Below, in pieces: positions 1 to 7,820 of a DNA stretch of 12,709 bases. Below the pieces are notes generated by a model, which did not search any database, was not told the origin of the DNA, and worked only from the letters and a program-made list of their open reading frames with translations. Location of the stretch: the NCBI GenBank assembly GCA_002413665.1, contig DHXK01000168.1:11580-24288 (forward strand). Direction: 5' to 3'. This DNA is from Legionellales bacterium UBA5158 (lineage in GTDB: Bacteria > Pseudomonadota > Gammaproteobacteria > DSM-16500). The translations under genes were made by a program, and so were the position numbers. Position 1 is the stretch's first letter. Each line of letters starts with the position of its first letter.

Positions 1-3000
1 ATCTAATACAAGCGTTGAAGTATTGAAAGAAGCACCTGTTGTACAACCAAAAAATATTTTTTATATTAATAAAGCAAATTATTCACAGCTTTTTGAGCAA
101 TCTCAGATTGCGCTAGACGGTAAAGTTTATCCAAAGCCCAGCATTCTTGAAGAATATAAAGCGGGAGATTTAATCGTTTTAGAAGATGATTTAACCGCCG
201 GTCAATTTGAACAATTAAAAGATGAAGCGACAAAAAAATCTCCTACTCCAAATCATTTTAAAATATGTGTATCACCAGGCTTTACCATTGCAGATGAACC
301 TGATGTTTGGACGCGTCCAACGGATCCCCCTACACAAAATTATAAAATTAATATCAGTAACGATACCCAATTCACACTCAATGAAATTAGACAAGTACTA
401 AAAAAATCAGCTTTACCCCTTCCCGGTGAAAATATTTTTTATACGCGTGAAGAAAATACAGCTTGGTTAGATTTAATTGAGAAAACGGAACATGAAGTAA
501 AATCAGTGGATGGAAAAAAATCGCTTACCTTTACCCATAACTTGCAACCATTTTTGCTCAAATTAATGCAAGGGGAAACTGTCATTTTGAACGGCCATCT
601 TGCATTAGCTGATTATATGCAGATTAAAAGTTTATTTTTAGATAAGCCTTATCTTTATGTCAATGGTGAAAGAAAAGAAATTAAAGGGCGCTGCATTTGG
701 ATAATGCCAGAAAAATCTATGGCGGCTATACCAGAAAAATATTTAAGTAATACTCCATTCGTCAAGCGTACGGTACATCCTTTCGCAGTCGATGAACATA
801 AATCAGATTATCAAATTCGCCTGGGGGCTGAGCTCAATCAGAACCTTGATCAAGCATTCATAAATAATATTGCAATTATTTTTCACAAACAAAAAAATAT
901 TAAGGGATCAAAGCTTCCTGAGCTGACCTATACCCAATTTAAAGCTATATACGAAGCTGTCAAAGCCAACAAGGGCACGAAAGATAATCCGATAAAATCA
1001 ATATTGAATTTGCATTATGGGAAAGCAAGCGCTGTATATCCTTATCTTAACGTTATCAGCAAAATGTTATTTTCTACCAAACAAAATGAAGTGGTTCGTC
1101 GTGAAAAAATATTAGCATTAACTTCACGTGATGATCGGTATAAAAATAATTTTTGGGCGATCGCTAATTGCCTAAGCGCCAAGTCACTCAGAAATCTCTT
1201 GCCTGACATTAAAAATTTAGAATTTAATGATACTATATCTGACGACTTAATCAGAAAATTAAAATCAGCTATTGAAATAGAGATTGCTAAACCCCGCTTA
1301 GATGAGACCAATAAAAAAGACGATCAACGCAAACAATTTAAAGCGCTAGAAATCGCAGCTGAAGATATGAGCGATGATGGAAAACCTTTTATTTGCATTA
1401 TGGGTCCTTCTGGTACCGGTAAAACACATGCGGCAAATCATTTACCTAATGGCTCAAAATATAATGGGCTTGAAAATATTAATTCATGGCTAACATCAAA
1501 AAAATCTGAGCCGCCTCACCTGTTAATTTTAGATGAAGCTAATTTAGAAGCAGCAGGCAAGTGGGAATTTTTACGCGGCCTTTGCGAAGTACCGCCTGTT
1601 GTCAATTATGATGGCAAACAATATCCGCTTACTCGAGCACATAAAGTTATTTTTACAGGCAATACTCTTGACTATGTCGGCCGTCATTTCCATCCCATCT
1701 TGTGGGAACATGCCAACTTAATTTGGTTTGGACCTTGGAAGAAAAATGCATTAGAAAAACAATTTCTTGATAAGCATTTACCGCGAACCTTTAATGATGA
1801 AGATGCTAAAAAACTCATTCTAAATGCATACGAATTTATCCTAAAAAATAATCGCGGCATCACTGAAATTGGTCCTCGTGATTTAATGAATATTTGTACT
1901 CGATTAACAGTGATGCAGGCTCAGTATGCAGTACTTGATAACACTATGATTGAAAAAATATTAGTGCATGCGGTTTTTGAAGAGCTCATCGATCTCTTGC
2001 CTGATGAAACTGCACAAGAAGCTTTTAAAGTGCATTTAGGTGCTGAAAATCTTAACATGCTGCCTGCGCCACCAACCTTAACATTTCCTTCTGCAGATAA
2101 ATATTATTTTACGGAAAAAACCCGCGAAGTGTGGCGCATCATAGATAATGATTTAGCTATTCGTCAATTAAGCATTGCAAGCGATGGCCAGACCAGTGGC
2201 AAGGCTGGCGTTTTGATTGAAGGCGCTTCAGGTATAGGGAAAAGTAAATTATTTATTGAAAAATTAAAAGCAGCAGGGTTTCACGAATACGATCCTGATC
2301 AAAAGGATAGGGATACACAAAAAACGTTCTACCAAATTACGGTAGGAAATAAAAATGTGAAACAAACTTTGCTCGATGCTTTTGCAGCTGGCAGTGTTGT
2401 TATTTTAGATGAATTAAATTTAAGTACGGAAATTGAGAAGTTACTGAATCAATTATTGTCTGGAAGAAATGAACATGGTGAAGTGCCGTCTAATCTAAAA
2501 CCGGGATTTATGGTCATGGCATCGCAAAACCCACCGGGGCATTCTGGGACTAAATCTTTATCGACGGCCTTGCGCAACCGCTTCCATGTGATATCCATGC
2601 AAGATGCTGAATTAAATGCGCAAGAACGTGAGAATATTGCCATACAGCAGGGACAACCGGAACTTGCTCTGATGTATAATGAAGCCAAACAATCATCCTG
2701 GGGCAAGAACCTAAACCAACGGGTATTTCTTAAACATGCGGCTGCCGCCAAAGAGGCGTCTCAAGCAAATAAAGCTAGCTTAGCCTCCTCCACACCACCT
2801 CCTGACCCATCTCCGCTTCCACCGTCAGCACCTAAACGTGCACAATTTTCATCTCCAGCTGCAGCCAAAGCAGAAGCTGAAAGAAGAAAACTATATGAAT
2901 CTTTAGGTATGAAATATTCAGAAAGCGAATCATTTGTATTACGTAGCCCCACAAATACAGCCAAGACTCCTAAGACCGTTCCATCATCTGCAACAAGGTC

Positions 3001-3835
3001 AGCGTCATCTGTCGCAGGAGCAGCAGCTAAACCACCTAGAATAGAGCTTGACGCTAAAGCAGCAGAAGCAGAGGCGGCCATTAAAAGAGAAGCTGCAGTT
3101 CAAGCAGCACTAGATTCAGAGGAAGCAATTAAAAAAGCTGCGAAAGATAAAGAAACAGCGGAAACAGCTAAAGCATTAGCTAGTGTAGCAGCTGCAGCTA
3201 AAGCAGCATCAGACTCAGCGGCTGCAGATGCAGCAGCGGAAGCTGCAAGAACAAAAGCAACAGTTAGAGCAGAGGCAGCAGCTAGAGCAACATCAGATGC
3301 TGCAGCTAAAGCACCAGCTAGAGCAGAGGCAGCAGCTAAGGCAGATACAGCTAAAACAGAAGCAACAGCTAAGGCAGAAACAGCAACTAAACCACTTCCT
3401 TCCACAGTTACCGGTGTAAACTGCAACTTTCTTGAGAAAATAAAAGTTTATGAAAAAACATTAACAGGATGGACAAATGACTTCGATCAAGTTTTTCAGG
3501 GTATAGACATTTCCAAAGTTGAAGTAGAAGTGACATTTATAAAAACGGGCACATCAGATAGTTTTGTTGCGACTCAAGATAAGCTCACTACTGTTTCCCA
3601 AAATACCGGAACGTTTGATGCAATGATAGCAGTGTATAAAGCATCAGGTGCGCAAGGACCTCCTATCGTAGTGATTAACGGCGATGATCAAAATCAGACA
3701 CTCGCGAAAGGATGGGCAATAGCTTTAGCTGCAGCGAATTACGACCCTACACAATGCATAAAACATGCAGCCTCAGGACCCACCATGCGTACATCTACAC
3801 AGCATGACACCACACCTAGTATTAGAAGATCATAG
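1..3835 (+). CDS. Giant tandem AAA+ ATPase (MoxR/midasin/dynein-like), 5' end outside window
   Basis: The frame is open to the left edge with no stop before the TTG at 23, so the true start lies outside; residues here are numbered from that TTG (1270 visible). Two AAA+ modules are clear. Module 1 (about 455-690) has Walker A GPSGTGKT (461-468), Walker B LLILDEAN (D504, E505), a sensor-1 Asn (N547) and a GPRDL sensor-2-like motif. Module 2 (about 693-910) has Walker A GASGIGKS (734-741), Walker B VVILDELN (D796, E797), SQNPP with N836, and ALRNRF with R851/R853 as likely arginine finger. This layout is that of the AAA_5/MoxR-dynein-midasin group, which remodels protein complexes using ATP. Upstream, residues 11-90 and 137-235 resemble each other and decayed copies of the module. 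Residues 907-1130 are a Pro-rich linker followed by an Ala/Lys/Glu-rich helical stretch; 1132-1270 is an unrecognised alpha/beta-looking domain. I see no signal peptide, but the N-terminus is missing. A Dot/Icm effector or a cytosolic remodelling ATPase are both possible; the cellular role is unknown. Confidence 0.85.
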   Translation, partial: SNTSVEVLKEAPVVQPKNIFYINKANYSQLFEQSQIALDGKVYPKPSILEEYKAGDLIVLEDDLTAGQFEQLKDEATKKSPTPNHFKICVSPGFTIADEPDVWTRPTDPPTQNYKINISNDTQFTLNEIRQVLKKSALPLPGENIFYTREENTAWLDLIEKTEHEVKSVDGKKSLTFTHNLQPFLLKLMQGETVILNGHLALADYMQIKSLFLDKPYLYVNGERKEIKGRCIWIMPEKSMAAIPEKYLSNTPFVKRTVHPFAVDEHKSDYQIRLGAELNQNLDQAFINNIAIIFHKQKNIKGSKLPELTYTQFKAIYEAVKANKGTKDNPIKSILNLHYGKASAVYPYLNVISKMLFSTKQNEVVRREKILALTSRDDRYKNNFWAIANCLSAKSLRNLLPDIKNLEFNDTISDDLIRKLKSAIEIEIAKPRLDETNKKDDQRKQFKALEIAAEDMSDDGKPFICIMGPSGTGKTHAANHLPNGSKYNGLENINSWLTSKKSEPPHLLILDEANLEAAGKWEFLRGLCEVPPVVNYDGKQYPLTRAHKVIFTGNTLDYVGRHFHPILWEHANLIWFGPWKKNALEKQFLDKHLPRTFNDEDAKKLILNAYEFILKNNRGITEIGPRDLMNICTRLTVMQAQYAVLDNTMIEKILVHAVFEELIDLLPDETAQEAFKVHLGAENLNMLPAPPTLTFPSADKYYFTEKTREVWRIIDNDLAIRQLSIASDGQTSGKAGVLIEGASGIGKSKLFIEKLKAAGFHEYDPDQKDRDTQKTFYQITVGNKNVKQTLLDAFAAGSVVILDELNLSTEIEKLLNQLLSGRNEHGEVPSNLKPGFMVMASQNPPGHSGTKSLSTALRNRFHVISMQDAELNAQERENIAIQQGQPELALMYNEAKQSSWGKNLNQRVFLKHAAAAKEASQANKASLASSTPPPDPSPLPPSAPKRAQFSSPAAAKAEAERRKLYESLGMKYSESESFVLRSPTNTAKTPKTVPSSATRSASSVAGAAAKPPRIELDAKAAEAEAAIKREAAVQAALDSEEAIKKAAKDKETAETAKALASVAAAAKAASDSAAADAAAEAARTKATVRAEAAARATSDAAAKAPARAEAAAKADTAKTEATAKAETATKPLPSTVTGVNCNFLEKIKVYEKTLTGWTNDFDQVFQGIDISKVEVEVTFIKTGTSDSFVATQDKLTTVSQNTGTFDAMIAVYKASGAQGPPIVVINGDDQNQTLAKGWAIALAAANYDPTQCIKHAASGPTMRTSTQHDTTPSIRRS
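3228..3419 (+). repeat. Ala/Lys/Glu-rich codon repeat with a 54-bp direct duplication
   Basis: This is the most repetitive part of the TolA-like segment of the giant ATPase gene, dominated by GCA/GCT alanine codons. A 20-base string (tagagcagaggcagcagcta) occurs exactly at 3265-3284 and again at 3319-3338. The 54-base offset is 18 codons, so the reading frame is kept. The protein shows RAEAAARA followed by RAEAAAKA. This looks like in-frame expansion of a helical spacer, and copy number may vary between strains. Confidence 0.7.
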
Positions 3836-3858
3836 CTCTAATACAAATACGAAATATT

Positions 3859-4656
3859 TTAGATATAAAGTTCTGCAGGAGGGGTTTTCTTAACTAATCC
3901 TTTTTCTTCACTGAAGATATAGTCTTGATCATTATGAGTAAAAGTAATCAAATTTTCAAAGCGTAAGGATCCTTCACGTACCTTTAACACTGAATGTCCC
4001 ATTGCATCTTTAGGTGCTGCATCTCCACTTTGCAATATATCTTTTTGCTTAATGACAACACTTAAATACGCATGTTGTATAGGATTCGTCTTGGATCGAG
4101 CTAGGGATTCTATATGAGCTTTTTCTGAATAAATCGGCCGGTTAACGCTGTATTCATAAAATAATTTTGGTGTCAGCATGCCTCGCCAACTGTGAAACTC
4201 AAGCCCTTGAGAGTTAAATAAATAGACATGCACTGTGACTTCATCCTCGGCCAAACCACTCTGGGTTTTATTGCCAGCAGACACCTGAACTTCAATTTGA
4301 CTTTCGAGGTCTGCTAATAATGCACGGAGACGATCACGAACAAATTTAAATTTATCGACAATTAAATATTTATCGCGCAGCTCATCATCCTGACGTACCG
4401 ATTCCTTCACCCATGCGTTTAGTTTTAAGTGCTGTTCACCATTGTCGTTTGCATCAGGCGTTAGGTCATCAAGGGTACGTAATAACTCCTCTATTACAGT
4501 GGCTATTTCGCTCAAGTAAAGGGCCGACTTATTAGTACCACTTTGAGAAGGTGGAGCAGCATTTTCAAGGCCTATGGACAATGTCATAGCCTGTTTAGCG
4601 ATTTCTCGTAAAATCTGCTGAGTCATTGTTTTTAAAGAGTTAATGTCAGCTGCCAT
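3859..4656 (-). CDS. icmQ: IcmQ-like Dot/Icm type IVB secretion protein with long N-terminal extension
   Basis: The C-terminal half (about 138-258) resembles IcmQ of Legionella and Coxiella. It has the strand-rich start VTVHVYLFNSQGLEFHSWRG, then NRPIYSEKAHIESL, then NPIQHAYLSVVIKQKDIL, then a VLKVREGSLRFENLITFTH segment and a short basic tail. In Legionella this half is an NAD-binding domain with an ADP-ribosyltransferase-like fold, and the helical N-terminus binds membranes and the chaperone IcmR. Residues about 90-125 (helix with KFVRDRLRALLADLE) match the IcmQ middle helix by position. The protein has 265 residues, against about 190 in Legionella; the extra length is N-terminal (1-85) and predicted mostly helical. 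The ATG at 4656 is preceded by GGGGG about 9 bases upstream, a weak ribosome site. It lies 80 bp downstream of trmL and converges with the giant ATPase gene. The call rests on remembered family patterns, not an alignment; a divergent IcmQ paralogue is the main alternative. Confidence 0.78.
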   Translation of the reverse strand: MAADINSLKTMTQQILREIAKQAMTLSIGLENAAPPSQSGTNKSALYLSEIATVIEELLRTLDDLTPDANDNGEQHLKLNAWVKESVRQDDELRDKYLIVDKFKFVRDRLRALLADLESQIEVQVSAGNKTQSGLAEDEVTVHVYLFNSQGLEFHSWRGMLTPKLFYEYSVNRPIYSEKAHIESLARSKTNPIQHAYLSVVIKQKDILQSGDAAPKDAMGHSVLKVREGSLRFENLITFTHNDQDYIFSEEKGLVKKTPPAELYI

Positions 4657-4736
4657 CTCAACTAACCCCCGTTATTGTATTATTATGTATTAATTTGGAC
4701 GTATTGGTGTTGCATTGGTACATATAAGCATAGCAC

Positions 4737-5198
4737 CTATTTTACTAAAAAACCTGTTTGCCGCCATGCTTCATAGACCACCACAGCGACCGCATTAGAC
4801 AGATTTAAACTCCGAGAGTGGGGCATCATAGGGATACGAATGACATATTCGCCCTTCAGACTATTAAGCAGCTCTTGGGGCAACCCACGCGTCTCTGGGC
4901 CAAATAAAAATACATCCCCGTCTTGATAACTCACGTCACTATAAATTTGTTGGCCGTGAGTCGAGCATGCAAATAACCGTTGGGGCTTATGTTGCAATAG
5001 AAATTGCTCATAATTTTCATAATGCTTCACTTGCGCCCAGATATGATAATCCAGCCCGGCACGTTGCAATTGCTTGTCGTTAGCAGAAAAACCCAAAGGA
5101 TGTATGAGATGTAACTGAACCCCCGAATTAGCACATAAGCGAATTATGTTTCCCGTATTCGGGGGAATTTCTGGTTGATATAAAGCAACATGTAACAC
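4737..5198 (-). CDS. trmL: tRNA (cytidine/uridine-34 2'-O)-methyltransferase TrmL
   Basis: TrmL is a small SPOUT methyltransferase that uses S-adenosylmethionine to methylate the 2'-O of the wobble base (position 34) of tRNA-Leu isoacceptors, acting as a dimer in the cytosol. The 153 residues match the family's usual length of about 155. Diagnostic motifs are all present: YQPEIPPNTGNIIRLCAN at 7-24, LGFSANDKQLQRAGLDYH, the SAM-binding knot loop with FGPETRGLP and IRIPM, then SRSLNLSNAVAVVVYEAWRQ near the C-terminus. The start is GTG at 5198 (CAC on the plus strand), which gives the typical N-terminus MLHVALYQPE. It begins 33 bp after the mlaA stop on the same strand, so the two are probably cotranscribed. 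Confidence 0.96.
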   Translation of the reverse strand: MLHVALYQPEIPPNTGNIIRLCANSGVQLHLIHPLGFSANDKQLQRAGLDYHIWAQVKHYENYEQFLLQHKPQRLFACSTHGQQIYSDVSYQDGDVFLFGPETRGLPQELLNSLKGEYVIRIPMMPHSRSLNLSNAVAVVVYEAWRQTGFLVK

Positions 5199-5231
5199 AG
5201 AACCTAACCTATTTATTTATCTAAAAACTGG

Positions 5232-6092
5232 CTAACCAGCATCTTCAGGAGCCATTACTTTTTCTGAATAAAAATGACCAGCCTGAGCATTTTGTTCAAT
5301 TTTATGAGCTCTGCCTTGCAAATAAGCATTGCGTAAAAAAGCATATTTATCTAACGATGCTCGCTCGACCACATCTTGATAGTGCAATATGCGCGCACGT
5401 CTGCTAATAAAATCTGTTGCAAGCAGAGTACTACGTATATCAGTGGAAGGAATATATGGATACACAGTGATACCATAATATAAAGGCCAACCTATACCGT
5501 CTCGTACAGTACTAGCTCCGACAATAGGAAGCACTAAATAATTTGAATTTTTATAACCCCATTTAGCAAAGGTAAGCCCAACATCTTCATAGTTGTAAGC
5601 TAGCCCTATAGGTGTTGCCACATCAAACAAACCGCCTATCCCTATTGTGCTATTCACACCTAAACGCCAAGTATCATTCGCTGCTTGATAAAAACTTGCC
5701 TGCAACACATCGTTAATAATGGTAGGAATCAGCTCTAAATTTCTAAAAAAATTGAGAACACCCTTACCTAATGGCTTAGGTATGATTGCATTGTAAAGCG
5801 TTGCCGCTGGCTTAAAAGCCAAAATATCAACAGCTTCATTTAATTGGAATATAATACGATTAAATTTTTCATATGGGTCAACGGGTTTTGCATCTTGCTC
5901 TGCAACAACAATAGGGTCAAGTGGCTGTGATTCTTGCGAGCCAACTTTTGTTGAACTAACCGACTTTGTTGATTGCGTGTCAACTACGGTTGAAGTCACC
6001 GGCTTTGCTTCTTGCGCTGCAACACCAGTATTAAAACCAGAAAGAAGGAGAAAACTACAGAACAATGTCGATGCACATGGTTTTATTTGCAT
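5232..6092 (-). CDS. mlaA: MlaA/VacJ family phospholipid-transport protein, no visible lipobox
   Basis: MlaA is the outer-membrane part of the Mla system, which removes misplaced phospholipids from the outer leaflet and passes them inward. The family core is clear from DPYEKFNRIIFQLNEAVD (72-89) through LIPTIINDVLQASF, NSTIGIGGLFDVATPIGL, EDVGLTFAKWGY and YLVLPIVGASTVRDGIG to YPYIPSTDIRS. The N-terminus has a hydrophobic signal (about 8-25) that ends in VAA and suits signal peptidase I. Neither Cys6 nor Cys12 sits in a lipobox, whereas MlaA is usually a lipoprotein. Between signal and core, residues 24-75 form four 13-residue repeats. The ATG at 6092 has AGGA a few bases upstream (ttaggattatt before ATG), and an in-frame TAA lies only six codons upstream, so a longer start carrying a lipobox is excluded. 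It heads the mlaA-trmL series and diverges from gpmI. Confidence 0.94.
   Translation of the reverse strand: MQIKPCASTLFCSFLLLSGFNTGVAAQEAKPVTSTVVDTQSTKSVSSTKVGSQESQPLDPIVVAEQDAKPVDPYEKFNRIIFQLNEAVDILAFKPAATLYNAIIPKPLGKGVLNFFRNLELIPTIINDVLQASFYQAANDTWRLGVNSTIGIGGLFDVATPIGLAYNYEDVGLTFAKWGYKNSNYLVLPIVGASTVRDGIGWPLYYGITVYPYIPSTDIRSTLLATDFISRRARILHYQDVVERASLDKYAFLRNAYLQGRAHKIEQNAQAGHFYSEKVMAPEDAG
5868..6023 (-). repeat. Four tandem 39-bp units (13 residues each) in mlaA
   Basis: Reading the minus strand, the protein units are VAAQEAKPVTSTV, VDTQSTKSVSSTK, VGSQESQPLDPIV and VAEQDAKPVDPYE (residues 24-75). The approximate pattern is V-x-x-Q-[ED]-[AS]-K-P-V. At DNA level, related 23-base segments start at 5884, 5923, 5962 and 6001, exactly 39 bases apart; the copies at 5884 and 6001 differ at only 3 of 23 bases. 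The first unit contains the likely signal cleavage site and the last runs into the conserved DPYEKFNR start of the MlaA domain. Confidence 0.85.
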
Positions 6093-6132
6093 AATAATCC
6101 TAATAAATTAAACATCCTTGGAACCAGCAAGT

Positions 6133-6161
6133 AGTTTATCCCTACCTGAGGCATCTGCCAA
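6133..6161 (-). promoter_or_regulatory. Candidate sigma-70 promoter for mlaA-trmL
   Basis: On the minus strand, TTGGCA (6156-6161; 5 of 6 to TTGACA) is followed after 17 bases by TAAACT (6133-6138; 4 of 6 to TATAAT). This would give a leader of about 35 bases before the mlaA ATG. It lies in the 160-bp region between divergent mlaA and gpmI. It was found by eye, and such matches are common in AT-rich DNA. Confidence 0.35.
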
Positions 6162-6252
6162 TTAGATTAATAAACACATTTTTAGATAAACACTTCTTTT
6201 CCTGAAAAGTTTACTGAATAATACGCTACTTGTCACATGAGGGATGTAATCC

Positions 6253-7800
6253 ATGTCAAAACGACCACGTCCGATCGCACTTATCATTTTAGATGGCTGG
6301 GGATATCGCGAAGAACAAGAGCATAATGCGATTGCTGCAGCCAACATTCCCTACTGGGATCACCTTTGGCAACAACATCCACATACATTACTTGAGGGTT
6401 CAGGCCGTTGCGTTGGCTTACCTAACGGTCAAATGGGAAATTCAGAGGTTGGACATCTCAACATGGGCGCAGGAAGAATAGTGCACCAGGATTTCACGCG
6501 CATTGAAAACGCAATTGACGATGGCGAATTTTTTAAAAATCCTATCTTATTAACTGCGATTGATCAAAACATACAATCGAGTCACGCTTTACATATTCTA
6601 GGATTACTATCGCCTGGCGGTGTGCATAGCCATGAAAACCAAATTGCTGCAGCTGTAAAATTAGCAGCAGAACGTGGCGCTTCAAAAGTTTACCTACATG
6701 TATTTCTTGATGGTAGAGATACACCACCTCGCAGCGCACTAGCCTCATTAGAAATGTTAACTGACACTTGTCTATCATTACAATGTGGCAAAATAGTTTC
6801 GATGATAGGCCGTTTCTATGCAATGGATAGAGATAAACGTTGGGATAGAGTACAAAAAGCTTATGATCTATTAACTCAAGGAAAAGCTAATTATCACGCA
6901 AGTAATGTCATTGATGCATTACAAATGGCTTATGCCCGTGGAGAAAATGATGAATTCGTCCAAGCAACCACTATACATGCGCAAGGCGATAACCCGGTTA
7001 CCATAGAAGCGGGTGACACTGTACTTTTTATGAATTTTCGTTCAGACAGAGCTAGAGAACTGTCGCATGCTCTCCTCGATCCTGTCTTCAATGAATTTAA
7101 CCGTGAAGCTCATCCTCAACTTAACGCCTTTGTCACTCTCACAGAATACGAAAATACTTTAAAAACAGCTGTCGCTTTTCCACCAATACCATTAACCAAC
7201 ACCTTAGGCGACTACTTAAGTCAATTGCATTTACATCAATTGCGCATTGCGGAAACAGAAAAATATGCCCACGTTACATTCTTTTTTAATGGTGGAATAG
7301 AGGCGGCCCTGCCAGGAGAAGATCGCCTGCTTATCCCCTCCCCTAAAGTTGCAACCTATGATATGCAACCTGAAATGAGCGCGCTAGAGCTGACAGAACA
7401 ATTAACTCAAAAAATTGAAAGCCAATTTTATGATGTCATTATTTGTAATTTCGCCAATCCGGATATGGTAGGTCACACCGGTAATTTTCAAGCCACCGTG
7501 AAAGCAGTTGAGACCATCAATGATTGTTTAAAAAAAATAATGGCTGCATTACATCTCGTGGGTGGCGAAGCCCTCATTACTGCAGATCATGGCAATGCTG
7601 AATTGATGTTTGACAATCAAACGCGCCAACCACACACTGCGCACACCAGTGAACGGGTTCCATTTATTTATATAGGTAGACCAGCTGACATCACTCGCGC
7701 ATCCGGTACTCTATGCGATATAGCACCGACAATATTATATTTAATGGGAATCAAACAACCTACTGAGATGACAGGCACATCGCTAGTGACTTTAAAGTAA
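6253..7800 (+). CDS. gpmI: 2,3-bisphosphoglycerate-independent phosphoglycerate mutase
   Basis: GpmI interconverts 3-phosphoglycerate and 2-phosphoglycerate in glycolysis and gluconeogenesis, using two Mn ions and a phosphoserine intermediate; it is cytosolic and monomeric. The 515 residues match the family (about 510-515). The N-terminal metal motif is LIILDGWGYRE with D14. The catalytic serine is S64 in GQMGNSEVGHLN. Later signatures are HVFLDGRDTPP, GRFYAMDRDKRWDR, MNFRSDRARE, YDMQPEMSA, NFANPDMVGHTG, ITADHGNAE and HTAHTSERVPF, so all metal- and substrate-binding regions appear intact. The ATG at 6253 has GAGGG (6239-6243) 9 bases upstream. It diverges from mlaA and is followed by a large palindrome and then envC and ctpA on the same strand. 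I found no convincing promoter for it by eye. Confidence 0.98.
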   Translation: MSKRPRPIALIILDGWGYREEQEHNAIAAANIPYWDHLWQQHPHTLLEGSGRCVGLPNGQMGNSEVGHLNMGAGRIVHQDFTRIENAIDDGEFFKNPILLTAIDQNIQSSHALHILGLLSPGGVHSHENQIAAAVKLAAERGASKVYLHVFLDGRDTPPRSALASLEMLTDTCLSLQCGKIVSMIGRFYAMDRDKRWDRVQKAYDLLTQGKANYHASNVIDALQMAYARGENDEFVQATTIHAQGDNPVTIEAGDTVLFMNFRSDRARELSHALLDPVFNEFNREAHPQLNAFVTLTEYENTLKTAVAFPPIPLTNTLGDYLSQLHLHQLRIAETEKYAHVTFFFNGGIEAALPGEDRLLIPSPKVATYDMQPEMSALELTEQLTQKIESQFYDVIICNFANPDMVGHTGNFQATVKAVETINDCLKKIMAALHLVGGEALITADHGNAELMFDNQTRQPHTAHTSERVPFIYIGRPADITRASGTLCDIAPTILYLMGIKQPTEMTGTSLVTLK

Positions 7801-7820
7801 CTATTCAGCCATCGCTTGCT

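Noticed and set aside
3228..3419. Gln-rich 63-residue frame on the plus strand
   Set aside because: It is the +1-type shadow of the GCA alanine repeats, read as CAG. It has no independent support.
2449..3426. Open frames on the minus strand under the giant ATPase gene (2449-2751, 2761-3081, 3100-3426)
   Set aside because: They lie wholly inside a gene with clear AAA+ motifs and mirror its Ala-rich codon repeats, giving low-complexity Ala/Val/Ser proteins. I see no ribosome site or family motif.
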